Shown here one piece after another: positions 16,788 through 25,472 of a DNA stretch of 40,199 nucleotides (position 1 is the first letter of the stretch; the number at the start of each line of letters is the position of its first letter). The stretch is from contig JAGWBK010000011.1 in NCBI GenBank assembly GCA_021295915.1, positions 1 through 40,199 of the forward strand, read 5' to 3'. The notes beneath the pieces are model-generated. The model did not search any database, had not been told where the DNA came from, and saw only the letters and a list, made by a program, of their open reading frames with translations. This DNA is from Dehalococcoidia bacterium (GTDB lineage Bacteria; Chloroflexota; Dehalococcoidia; Lucifugimonadales; UBA1123). The position numbers and the translations under genes are program-made.

Positions 16788-19373
16788 TTAGCCCGGCCCG
16801 GCCTCCCTGTCGCGCTCCTGGAGCTCGTAGAGCTTGTTGATCGCCTCGATGGGAGTGATGGACGACACGTCGATCTCACGCAGCACATCCAGGGCAGGGG
16901 ACGACATCGGTATAAGTGACAACTGTGCCGGATGATTCCCGCCCGCGTTTCTCCGGGCGTCGCGGGCACTGTCGCTGTCCTGCGACTCGAGGTCGCTCAG
17001 GACCGTCCACGCCCGGTTGACCACGGCGTTGGGCATTCCGGCGAGTTGCGCTACGTGAATGCCGTAGCTGCGGTCTGCGCCTCCCGGGACTATTCGCCTC
17101 AGGAATACTATTCGGCCCTGATCCTCGGACACAGCCACGTTGAAGTTGCACGCTCTCGGCAGGTTGTCGGCCAACTGGGTCAGCTCATGGTAGTGAGTCG
17201 CGAATAAGGTCTTGCATCCCAGTCGCGGGTGGCTGTGGATGTACTCTGCGACCGCTCTGGCGATAGCCAGTCCATCGAACGTGCTGGTACCGCGTCCAAT
17301 CTCGTCGAGGATAATCAGCGACCTGTTGGTGGCGTGGTTCAGAATCGACGCCGTCTCCACCATTTCGACCATGAACGTGGACTGTCCCAGCGCGAGGTCG
17401 TCCTGGAGCCCTACACGGCTGAAGATCCGGTCTACGAGTCCTATCGACGCTGATTCCGCAGGCACGAAGCTGCCGATCTGTGCCATCAGCACCAGCACGG
17501 CCACCTGCCTGATGTACGTCGACTTCCCGGCCATGTTTGGCCCCGTGATGATGGCGAGTTGGCTCTCAGTGCAGTTCAAATCGGTGTCGTTGGGCACGAA
17601 GTCACCTGCGTCGAGCACCCTCTCAACCACCGGGTGGCGACCCTGCCGGATGACAAGGGCGTCAGACTCGCTCAGTTCTGGCATAACGTAGTCGTGCCTG
17701 GAAGCGACATCGGCGAGGGAGCAGAACACGTCGATCAGTGCGATGGCCTCTGCGGTCTCGGCAATCGGACCAGTGTGCTCCGCGACTTGCGCGCACACGC
17801 TGCGGAACAGCTCAGTCTCCAGTTCGGAGAGGCGGTCCTGAGCGTTGAGGACCCGCGATTCGTACTCCTTCATCTCTGGCGTAATGAACCGCTCGCCTCC
17901 TACGAGCGTCTGGCGTCGGACGTAGTCGTCGGGCACCGCGCTGAGATTGGCGTTGGTGACCTCTATGTAGTACCCGAAGACCCTGTTGTACCCGACCTTC
18001 AGGGACTTGACGCCTGTGCGCTCACGTTCCCGTGATTCCAGGTTCGCGATGTACTGCTGGGCGTTGAGGGCCGTTTCGCGGGTCGTATCCATGTCGGACG
18101 AGAATCCGGGACGGATAACCCTGCCGTCTCCAGGCGACACCGGCGGGTCGTCGGCAATAGCCGAGCGGATTAGCGTTACCACCTCGGAGGTGTCCCTGAT
18201 TCCATCTGAGACGAATTTGACGGCCTCTGCGTCGTCGTCCTCGGTCAGGATTCCCTTCAGGTGCGGAGCGGCCTCGAGGCTCTCTGCGAGGGAAACCAGG
18301 TCCCTCGGTGTGGCGCCGAATGCGCGTACACGGTTCAGAAGGCGCTGGATGTCGGAGACAGTGTCCAGCAACGCTATGACCCGCTCTCTTCGCAAGCCGC
18401 TCCTGTGGAACCAGACGACCGCCCCCTGACGTCTTTGCAGCTCTTCGAGGTCCAGGAGCGGGTGACCAATCCACGATCTCAGGGTACGTCCGCCCATTGA
18501 GGTCCTGGTGCGGTCGAGGACCGCGAGAAGTGATGCTGAAGTATCGCCCCATCGTCCGCCTTCGAACAGCTCGAGATTGCGTCGCGTCTGCGGGTCGAGC
18601 ACCATGTGACGCTCGGTAGAGTAGGTGCGCAGGGTGGTCAATTGCGCGGTTGTCGGCCCCTGGGTGGTGGTCAGGTAGTCGATAATCGCGCCGGCAGCCC
18701 GCACTGCCAGCGGCAGCCTGTCGCAGCCGAACGCCTCCAGGCTGCTGACCTTGAAGTGTCGCTGTAGCGACTCTGTGGCCCAGTCGAGGTCGAAAGGTTC
18801 CGGCCCAATCGGGGCCACAGTCGTGTCCCCTCCTACACTGGCTGGAAGAGTCTCGTCGATTACCAGTAGTTCCGCTGGTTCGAGCCTGACAAGCTCCACG
18901 TCCAGTTCGGCCGCTGGCGTCTGGGTGGTCGCGAACTCACCAGTCGTGATGTCGGCGTACGCTATGCCTGCAAAGTCGTCGTCCAGGATCGCCGCGGCCA
19001 GGTAGTTGTTGGACTTGCCGTCCAGCAGCGACTCTTCGACGATCGTACCGGGTGTAACTACGCGTACGACCGCCCTGTCCACCAGGCCGCGCGACTTGGC
19101 GGGGTCGGAAGTCTGTTCACAGATGGCGACCTTGTAGCCTTGCCTGATGAGTCTGGCGAGGTACGACTCCAGCGCGTGATACGGAATACCCGCCAGTGGA
19201 ACCTTGGTGTCGGCGCCGAACTCCCTCGACGTCAGCGCGATCTCGAGCTCGCGCGAAATTACGCGGGCGTCGTCGTCAAAGGTCTCATAGAAGTCGCCCA
19301 TCCTGAATAGCAGGATGGCGTCCTGATGCTCGCTCTTGATGCGCAGGTACTGCCTGCGTGCCGGGGTGGTCAT
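16788..19373 (-). CDS. mutS: DNA mismatch repair protein MutS
   Basis: MutS recognises base mismatches and small loops and starts methyl-independent or methyl-directed repair with MutL. At 861 residues it has full length. The mismatch-binding domain carries the RMGDFYETFDDDA segment in the first 40 residues (phenylalanine-x-glutamate contact). The C-terminal ATPase has Walker A GPNMAGKST near residues 609-618, LDEIGRGTSTFDG, and ATHYHEL. The tail (DVLREIDVSSITPIEAINKLYEL) fits the usual dimerisation region. The start ATG is at 19373. No mutL is in the window. The region 19374-19501, before the next stop codon, holds nothing that I can name. Confidence 0.97.
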   Translation of the reverse strand: MTTPARRQYLRIKSEHQDAILLFRMGDFYETFDDDARVISRELEIALTSREFGADTKVPLAGIPYHALESYLARLIRQGYKVAICEQTSDPAKSRGLVDRAVVRVVTPGTIVEESLLDGKSNNYLAAAILDDDFAGIAYADITTGEFATTQTPAAELDVELVRLEPAELLVIDETLPASVGGDTTVAPIGPEPFDLDWATESLQRHFKVSSLEAFGCDRLPLAVRAAGAIIDYLTTTQGPTTAQLTTLRTYSTERHMVLDPQTRRNLELFEGGRWGDTSASLLAVLDRTRTSMGGRTLRSWIGHPLLDLEELQRRQGAVVWFHRSGLRRERVIALLDTVSDIQRLLNRVRAFGATPRDLVSLAESLEAAPHLKGILTEDDDAEAVKFVSDGIRDTSEVVTLIRSAIADDPPVSPGDGRVIRPGFSSDMDTTRETALNAQQYIANLESRERERTGVKSLKVGYNRVFGYYIEVTNANLSAVPDDYVRRQTLVGGERFITPEMKEYESRVLNAQDRLSELETELFRSVCAQVAEHTGPIAETAEAIALIDVFCSLADVASRHDYVMPELSESDALVIRQGRHPVVERVLDAGDFVPNDTDLNCTESQLAIITGPNMAGKSTYIRQVAVLVLMAQIGSFVPAESASIGLVDRIFSRVGLQDDLALGQSTFMVEMVETASILNHATNRSLIILDEIGRGTSTFDGLAIARAVAEYIHSHPRLGCKTLFATHYHELTQLADNLPRACNFNVAVSEDQGRIVFLRRIVPGGADRSYGIHVAQLAGMPNAVVNRAWTVLSDLESQDSDSARDARRNAGGNHPAQLSLIPMSSPALDVLREIDVSSITPIEAINKLYELQERDREAGPG

Positions 19374-19501
19374 GTTCTGCGTATCTCGGCTCCATTTTAC
19401 GCCTCGCGGTCGCGGGGCTGAAAGCTGTATACGCTACATGAACGGTCAAGAGAGAGCCGAGTTAAACCCTCAGAGAGTGACCAGAGCCGAGCGACGTGGA
19501 C

Positions 19502-20251
19502 CTAGTCGTCCTTCCAGAAACGCTCTTCTTCGACCTGGTAGCCCTTGGGGATCATCCGGTCTTTGACGTCTTCGATCATCCCGGGGTGTCCGCAGGCGTA
19601 CACGATCGTGTCCTCGGGAGCCAGTCCGGCGCGTTCGGCGTAGGCTTCAACGATGTTGTTTACCCTGCCAGCCTCGCCCTTCCAGTTAGCGTTCGGCTCT
19701 TCATCGGGACGGCTGACCGTCGGCACGAATGTGATGAGATCAGGGTGTTCTTCCGCTAGTCGCTGAAGCTCCTCGTCGTAGGCAAACTCGTTCGCGTAGC
19801 TCGCTCCCATCAGAAGGTGGAAGTGGTGCCCCGACATGCCATCGTGCAGGTACTGCCGAATAATGCTCACGTAGGGGACTACGCCGGTCACTGTGGCCAC
19901 AAAAAGCTGGTTCGGGAGGCTGGGGTCCAGGACGAATATTCCCTTGGCACGAGGTCGAATCGTGACCGTCCTTCCAACTTCCAGGTCGTACAGAAGGGGT
20001 GTCAGGTTACCGTCCGGAGGAGGAACAAGCTCGACGAATAGCTCGAGGTCATCTTCATAGGGTGCTGACACGATCGAGTACGCTCGCTCGATGCCGTCGA
20101 CGCCTATCGTGCAGTACTGGCCGGGCTTGAACTGGAAGCCTTCCGGCTTCTCGATCCACACCTTCCAGAGGTCGTGGGTTATGTCTTCCCGAGAGGTGAT
20201 CGTTGTAGTGGCTAGCTTGGGCCGCTGAGGTCTCCTGCGGGTGGTCGTCAA
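19502..20251 (-). CDS. ferredoxin--NADP(+) reductase-like flavoprotein
   Basis: A 249-residue oxidoreductase of the plant/bacterial FNR fold: an N-terminal FAD barrel and a C-terminal NAD(P) domain. FAD contacts are in RAYSIVSAP at residues 56-64; a modified glycine motif TVTGVVPYVSIIR begins the nucleotide domain, and ACGHPGMIEDVKDRM is near the end. The final residues (EERFWKDD) fit the Fpr-type C-terminus that stacks near the flavin. The start is TTG with AGGGAG seven bases before it. It ends the operon after nuoG-like (87 bases), so it probably exchanges electrons between NADP(H) and that module or ferredoxin. No iron-sulfur cysteine set is present. A related flavodoxin reductase role is possible. 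Confidence 0.85.
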   Translation of the reverse strand: MTTTRRRPQRPKLATTTITSREDITHDLWKVWIEKPEGFQFKPGQYCTIGVDGIERAYSIVSAPYEDDLELFVELVPPPDGNLTPLLYDLEVGRTVTIRPRAKGIFVLDPSLPNQLFVATVTGVVPYVSIIRQYLHDGMSGHHFHLLMGASYANEFAYDEELQRLAEEHPDLITFVPTVSRPDEEPNANWKGEAGRVNNIVEAYAERAGLAPEDTIVYACGHPGMIEDVKDRMIPKGYQVEEERFWKDD

Positions 20252-20338
20252 ATTGTTTCTCCCTGAATGAGGCTGATGCCGCCTGTGAACTCACCGGTTG
20301 AGTCGGTGTTCACCTGCGACCAACGTTTTATCTTGAGT

Positions 20339-23137
20339 TTAGTCAGCTGCGGCCTGGACGGCCAGATGGGCCACCCGGACCGGGATCAATGGCAGTGTTG
20401 GTGCGCTTAGCATCGGGTCGGGTTCTTCGCTCGCTGCAAGGTCGGTAGCAAGGTCGCCGAACAGAGTGGTAATCGAAACGAGTCCGCGCTGCGGTCCGGT
20501 GAGGTCAGCGATTCCTGCTGCTCGACCGCGAGCCGATACGGCCTCTACCCACTCGCCGGCCTTGACTCCGAGGTCGGCGGCGTCTTCTGGATGAATCTCA
20601 ATCGTCTCGTCACGGCGAATCGCGTTCCTGCCGTTGATCTGGACGATCTCCAGATCCTCCTCCGGCTGGTGCAGGACGCGCCCATGCGCCAGCAGAAGCG
20701 GATACTCTGCGTCGTCGTGCTCTTCGGCCACATCCAGAGTCATGGCTACCAGTTTCGGCTTGTTGGACTCTAGAGTGTCTTCATACAGTATGGGCGTGTC
20801 TGCCATGTCTGCTGCCAGGCAGGGCCACTGGAGGCCTCCGCTCTCGAGTCTGCCGTAGGTGATACCGCCGTAGATGCTGACGAGATTGTTCAGTTCGTCG
20901 AAAATCTGCTCTTCCTGGGTGTAGTCGAAGTCGGCGCAGTTCATACGCCTGGCGATCTGCGCGAGGATGCGCCAGTCTGCATCGCCGTCTCCCTTGGGTC
21001 CCAGCGCTGGTCTCAGCAGCTGCACCCGGCGTTCGAGGTTGGTGTACGTCCCCAAACGCTCAGCGAAAGTAAGGGAAGGGAGCACGACGTCGGCGTGCTC
21101 TGTAATGTGCGTATTGAAGGTGGCGTGGGCAACCACGAACTCTGCCCCGTCCAGGGCTTTCGCAAAGTCCGAAAGATCGCCGTTGAAGTATGTAGGGCTG
21201 TCGCCAACTACGTGTACAGCTTTGATGATGCCTGTTTCCACGGCTTCTGGGACTTCACGCACCCCAACTCCAGGAGTCTCAGGGACACTGGAAGACCACG
21301 CTCGGGCGAACCTCTGGCGCTGCCTCTCGTTTTCGATTGGCTGCTGTCCAGGGAGAAGGTTCGGAGCGCAGCCCACATCCTGGGCTCCCTGGTCGTTCGC
21401 ACCGGTCCTCAGGGGATAAAGCCCGGAGGACTCCCTACCTATATTGCCCGTCACGAGCGCAAGGTTGACGAGGGCCCTGGAGCAGTTTTCTCTCATCCCC
21501 CTGGGAAGCGTCTCCAGACCGTAGAGGATTGCACCGGGCTTCTCCTCTGCAAACACGACCGCAGCCGACCGGATGTCGTCCTGCGGTACGCCTGTCAGAC
21601 GCTCGACACGCGTAAGGTCGAACTCCTGCATGATCGAGTTCCTGAACGTCTGAACATCATCGACATATTCTGATAGGAATTCATGGTCGTCGAGCGACTG
21701 GTCCCATATGGCCCTGATCATTCCGCCGATCAGTGCTGTCTCGCTGCCGGGCCTGGGTCGCAGCCATACCTTGGCGTGGCGCGCCAGCTCGGTCTCGCGC
21801 TGGTCTATAACGACAAGCGTCGCGTCCCCGTTGACCACGGCCTTCTTGATGGGAATGGCCAGTACGTTCTGCTCTTCCGTCATATTTGATGATACGACCA
21901 GGAAGCGCTTCGAGGATTCCAACTCCCATATTGGGTTTGTTGCCGCGCCGTATCCAAGCTGATCGACGAGGGGCTTGAGCATACCTGGGCGGGTGTTGGA
22001 GGCCATGTCGACACTGTTTGTGCCCATGACCGATCGCGCAAACTTCTGAGCGATGTAGGCGTCCTCGTTGGTCGCGCGGGGCGAGACTACGAGGGCGTAT
22101 TGACCGTCTCTGTACTCCCCGAGCTTTTCCGCAACGAGATCGAGGGCTTCGGGCCACGTGGCCTCCTGGAGCTCTCCGTCTCTGCGGATAAGTGGAGTCC
22201 TGATCCGGTCCCGTCGATTCACGAACTCGAGTCCGAACTTGCCCTTGAAGCAGCCCTGTCCATGGTTGGCCGCTGCGTGGCGGTCGGGTATGGCGCGGAT
22301 CATTCGGTCGCGCTTGTTGATCTCCAGGGTCATCTCGCAGCCAACGGGGCAGTGTGGACATATGGTGTTGACTGTCTCGACAGCCTTGTCCCACTTGTAG
22401 TCGCGCTCGACAAGCGCGCCGGTGGGGCAGACATCGATGCACGCGCCGCAGAACTCGCAGCCCGACTCGAGCAGGCTCGTGCCCTGGGACGTGCCTATCA
22501 GGCTTCTGCCTGAGCGCATCTGAAGTGTCAGGGCAGAGTCTCCCCGCACCTCGTCGCAAACGCGCACACAACGCGCGCAGACGATGCACAGGTTCATGTC
22601 CATGTCCCAGTACGGGTCTTTGGTTTCGAGCGGCAGGTGGCGATTGTTGTAGGTTAGAGGAGTATCCATCTCCATTTCGAGGAAACGCACCGTGTCCTTG
22701 AGCTCACAGCGCTCGTTCTTGGGGCAGGTGACGCAACGGTCGTTGACGGAGACGTGGCGGAGACAGATATCTGCCGGTCCGCAAAGCTCGATTCTGTGAC
22801 AGGTCAGGCATCCGTGTGGGTGCTCTGACAGCAGAAGCTCCATGATGCCTTTTCTGAGGCCCTGAAGCTCGCCGCTGTTCGTTGTAACCTTCATTCCGGG
22901 GGATATAGGCGTTGTGCATGACGCTGGGGAGCCCGGCAGCGCGCGGTAGCTCCCATCGGGCCCTGGAGCCTCGGCTGTCACCACGCACATGCGGCACGCC
23001 CCGAAAGGCTTCATGCCCGGGTAGTAACACAGGTACGGAATGTACATTCCCGCGTCCATTGCTGCCTGGATGATCATCTGACCAGGCTTGGCGGGAACCT
23101 CTTGACCGTCGATAGTGATCGTTATGTCGTCAGCCAT
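20339..23137 (-). CDS. molybdopterin oxidoreductase/NuoG-like large subunit
   Basis: A 932-residue iron-sulfur protein built like NuoG or the alpha subunit of NAD-dependent formate dehydrogenase. Domains in order: a [2Fe-2S] ferredoxin with C37, C48, C51, C74; a His/Cys cluster region with HPHGCLTC at 106-113 and a second cysteine set at RCVTCPKNERC; two [4Fe-4S] clusters at CIVCARCVRVC (184-194) and CEFCGACIDVC (227-237); then a molybdopterin domain opening CPHCPVGC (260-267) and C296 in GQGCFKGKFG. In formate dehydrogenases a catalytic Cys or Sec follows about 90-100 residues later in a VDxCARxC context; here the matching stretch reads VDMASNTRPG, with R383 at the catalytic place. So formate oxidation is unlikely. 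It overlaps the nuoF-like gene by eight bases. Confidence 0.85.
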   Translation of the reverse strand: MADDITITIDGQEVPAKPGQMIIQAAMDAGMYIPYLCYYPGMKPFGACRMCVVTAEAPGPDGSYRALPGSPASCTTPISPGMKVTTNSGELQGLRKGIMELLLSEHPHGCLTCHRIELCGPADICLRHVSVNDRCVTCPKNERCELKDTVRFLEMEMDTPLTYNNRHLPLETKDPYWDMDMNLCIVCARCVRVCDEVRGDSALTLQMRSGRSLIGTSQGTSLLESGCEFCGACIDVCPTGALVERDYKWDKAVETVNTICPHCPVGCEMTLEINKRDRMIRAIPDRHAAANHGQGCFKGKFGLEFVNRRDRIRTPLIRRDGELQEATWPEALDLVAEKLGEYRDGQYALVVSPRATNEDAYIAQKFARSVMGTNSVDMASNTRPGMLKPLVDQLGYGAATNPIWELESSKRFLVVSSNMTEEQNVLAIPIKKAVVNGDATLVVIDQRETELARHAKVWLRPRPGSETALIGGMIRAIWDQSLDDHEFLSEYVDDVQTFRNSIMQEFDLTRVERLTGVPQDDIRSAAVVFAEEKPGAILYGLETLPRGMRENCSRALVNLALVTGNIGRESSGLYPLRTGANDQGAQDVGCAPNLLPGQQPIENERQRQRFARAWSSSVPETPGVGVREVPEAVETGIIKAVHVVGDSPTYFNGDLSDFAKALDGAEFVVAHATFNTHITEHADVVLPSLTFAERLGTYTNLERRVQLLRPALGPKGDGDADWRILAQIARRMNCADFDYTQEEQIFDELNNLVSIYGGITYGRLESGGLQWPCLAADMADTPILYEDTLESNKPKLVAMTLDVAEEHDDAEYPLLLAHGRVLHQPEEDLEIVQINGRNAIRRDETIEIHPEDAADLGVKAGEWVEAVSARGRAAGIADLTGPQRGLVSITTLFGDLATDLAASEEPDPMLSAPTLPLIPVRVAHLAVQAAAD

Positions 23138-24878
23138 TCTGCGCTCCGGGTACGAAGTCGAGGGCGTAAGGTCTGGTGTTCTTCGGGGCTATGTGCGGTC
23201 CGAGACAGCTTCCGGTCGGACACCTGCGCTCTTCGATGTGCGCGATGAAATCCGACTCGAAGTGCGTCAGCGCCGACCGGATGGGGCCGAATCCGAGCTG
23301 CCCGTGTCCGCAGAGGGAGCTTGCTTCCATTGTAGTGCCAACCGACCGCATTAGCTCCAGGTCTCCGGGACGGCTCTTACAGCGCGCAATCCTCTCGGTG
23401 ATTTCAAGAAGGTGCTCCATGCCCAATCGGCACGGGAAGCACTTGCCGCACGACTCGAACTGGCAGAAAGCCACGAGTATGCGGGTGAGATCGACGGCGC
23501 ACACGTCCTCGTCTCCGACGATGATTCCGCCGGAGCCAAGAATGGCTCCCGCCTCGCGCATCTCGTCGAAATCCAGGTGTACCGACATGCTGTCTGAGCT
23601 GAGCACACCGCCGAGCGGCCCACCGGTCTGGAGCAGCTTGAGCTGCTTGCCGTCCGGCACGCCTCCTCCGATCTCGTTGATGACCTCACCTAGAGTCAGT
23701 CCCATCGGGACCTCGTAAAGGCCCGGGTACTCGACGTTTCCGGTCAGGCAGATTATCGCCGTGCCAGTGCTGCGGTTGACGCCTATGGAACTGAACCACT
23801 CCGCGCCGCGCGAGATGATCTCGGGCGCATAGGAGTATGTCTTTACGTTGTTGATGGTCGAAGGGTGTCCCCATACGCCGAATGCGGCAGGGAAGGGTGG
23901 ACGAAAGCGCGGCTGGGCGCGTTTGCCTTCAACGGCCTCCATGAGCGCCGTCTCTTCGCCGGCGACGTAGGACTCGCCCGTCAGCGCCACCTCGATGTCG
24001 AAGCTGAAATCGGTGCCAAAGATGTTCTTCCCCAGGATGCCTGCTTCGTATGCCTGCTTGATTGCCTCTTCGGTGCGGTCGATTGGACCATCGTGCCCGT
24101 GGCGAATGAACACTATCCCGTTGGTGGCACGCGTGGCGTAACCACCGATCATCAAGCCTTCCAGCAGCGTGTGAGGGTCGCTCTCGAGTATGCCCTTGTC
24201 GTTGTATGCGCCTGGGTCGCCCTCTTCACAGTTGCAGAGCATGTACTTGGGCGGTCCGGGGGACCTCACCATGAAGCTCCACTTGATACCCGTCGGGAAC
24301 GCGGCTCCCCCGCGCCCTCTGAGTCCAGAGTCTGTCATCTCCTTGATGACGTCGTCAGGCTCCATCTGGGTTAACGCCTTGTGGATGCCCGCGTAGCCGC
24401 CGTTGGCGATGTACTGGTATATGTCGCTGGGAGCGGTGTGGCCTCCGTTTCGCAGAGCGATTCTCTGCTGTCGGCCCATTCCGGGCAGTTCCTGGAGGTC
24501 CTGCACTCCCTGGATGGGCTCTTCGCCCAGATATCCGAGCGCCTTATCGGACGGCACCGTTCCCTGCACCAGGTAAGAATCAACGATGTCGCCGACATCG
24601 TCAGGAGTGACGTTACCGAAGAAGAGTCGGGATTGTGAGCCGGGTCGCAGGATGTCGACTAGCGGCTCTGCGTAGCACAGGCCAAGGCAGCCGACTTCAT
24701 CTATTTTGGCCGTGATCCCATGGCGCTCCATTTCGACCTTCAGCGCGTCGATGACGTCGTACGCTCCGGCCGAGTGGCCGCACATGGCTGTACCAACCCT
24801 GATCCAGGCGTCTGGACCGTTGGTCAGTGTCTGCCAACGTTCGTCGGCGGTCTGCTTGATTTCTTCGTAAGTGGTCAT
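23130..24878 (-). CDS. NADH dehydrogenase NuoF-like, with thioredoxin-like domain
   Basis: A 582-residue NuoF/HydB/FdhB-type subunit that takes electrons from or gives them to NAD(H) through FMN. Residues about 20-115 are a thioredoxin-like [2Fe-2S] domain with C33, C64, C68; this extension is typical of soluble hydrogenase and formate-dehydrogenase subunits and absent from complex I NuoF. The flavin/NAD region has GLRGRGGAAFPTGIKW, CNCEEGDPGAYND, AGEETALMEAVEGKRAQPR; the C-terminal [4Fe-4S] motif is SCGKCFPCRLGMEHL followed by a cysteine near ARC. There is no C-terminal 2x[4Fe-4S] ferredoxin domain as in HydB. It overlaps the nuoG-like gene and follows nuoE-like by 31 bases, forming one operon. 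Confidence 0.9.
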   Translation of the reverse strand: MTTYEEIKQTADERWQTLTNGPDAWIRVGTAMCGHSAGAYDVIDALKVEMERHGITAKIDEVGCLGLCYAEPLVDILRPGSQSRLFFGNVTPDDVGDIVDSYLVQGTVPSDKALGYLGEEPIQGVQDLQELPGMGRQQRIALRNGGHTAPSDIYQYIANGGYAGIHKALTQMEPDDVIKEMTDSGLRGRGGAAFPTGIKWSFMVRSPGPPKYMLCNCEEGDPGAYNDKGILESDPHTLLEGLMIGGYATRATNGIVFIRHGHDGPIDRTEEAIKQAYEAGILGKNIFGTDFSFDIEVALTGESYVAGEETALMEAVEGKRAQPRFRPPFPAAFGVWGHPSTINNVKTYSYAPEIISRGAEWFSSIGVNRSTGTAIICLTGNVEYPGLYEVPMGLTLGEVINEIGGGVPDGKQLKLLQTGGPLGGVLSSDSMSVHLDFDEMREAGAILGSGGIIVGDEDVCAVDLTRILVAFCQFESCGKCFPCRLGMEHLLEITERIARCKSRPGDLELMRSVGTTMEASSLCGHGQLGFGPIRSALTHFESDFIAHIEERRCPTGSCLGPHIAPKNTRPYALDFVPGAQNG

Positions 24879-24909
24879 AGTGAACGCTTCTCGCGGCGGA
24901 TGCGATTAG

Positions 24910-25386
24910 CTAGGTGTTTTGAAGTTCCTGCACTCGGGTGGATGCTGAATCGGCAGTTATTCGTCCGATCAGGTGGTGGTCCACGCTCATGACTGGTGCG
25001 ACGGAGCAGGCACCTAGGCACGTGTTGAACTTGAATGAGATGTTGCCGTCTTCAGTCTCGCCCTCGTCGTCCAGTCCCAGCTGATCCATAACGCGCTTGA
25101 GAATGTGGGACGCCCCCTTGAGGTGGCAGGTGGGACCCCAGCAGATCTCCACATTGTGCGCACCGGGAGGTGTGAACCTGAAGTTGGTGTAGAAAGAAGC
25201 GACTCCCCAGACTTCGTTGATGGTCGTCTCGTTCAGTACGGCCACCTCTTCGATGGCCTCATCCGGGATGTAGCCGAGCTCGTCCTGGACAGCGAGTAGC
25301 GATGAAAGAACGGTTACCGTGGGCCGACGCTGATTATTGATCGCGTGTCGCAGCCGGGTGCTGTCCTCTGAGCTGAGTGGAGGCAA
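24910..25386 (-). CDS. NuoE-like [2Fe-2S] subunit
   Basis: A 158-residue 24-kDa-type subunit (NuoE/HydC), which carries a [2Fe-2S] cluster and docks onto the flavin subunit. It shows the family phrase LQDELGYIPDEAIEEVA in slightly altered form (VQDELGY), then the segment VWGVASFYTNFRF, and the cluster ligands C-x4-C in ICWGPTCHLKGA and C-x3-C in NTCLGACSVAPVM. The start is a TTG preceded by GAGGGG about seven bases upstream. It is the first gene of the operon with the nuoF-like, nuoG-like and FNR genes. The short inverted repeat at 25415-25427 lies just upstream and could be its control site. Confidence 0.9.
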   Translation of the reverse strand: MPPLSSEDSTRLRHAINNQRRPTVTVLSSLLAVQDELGYIPDEAIEEVAVLNETTINEVWGVASFYTNFRFTPPGAHNVEICWGPTCHLKGASHILKRVMDQLGLDDEGETEDGNISFKFNTCLGACSVAPVMSVDHHLIGRITADSASTRVQELQNT

Positions 25387-25414
25387 ATCCGTCCCCTCGT
25401 CGGTTAGCGAAAAC

Positions 25415-25427
25415 TATCACAATGATA
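25415..25427. promoter_or_regulatory. possible operator upstream of nuoE-like operon
   Basis: TATCA-CAA-TGATA is a perfect inverted repeat in the AT-rich segment 29-41 bases upstream of the nuoE-like start. Its place suits repressor or regulator binding. I cannot match it to a known regulator, and one copy is weak evidence. Confidence 0.3.
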
Positions 25428-25472
25428 ACATACATCGCGCGCGGCTAGTGACCATCGCGCCGCGCTGAGAGC

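Noticed and set aside
20339-23137. Formate dehydrogenase alpha subunit
   Set aside because: The catalytic Cys/Sec position reads R383, with no Cys or in-frame TGA nearby, so formate oxidation is not supported.
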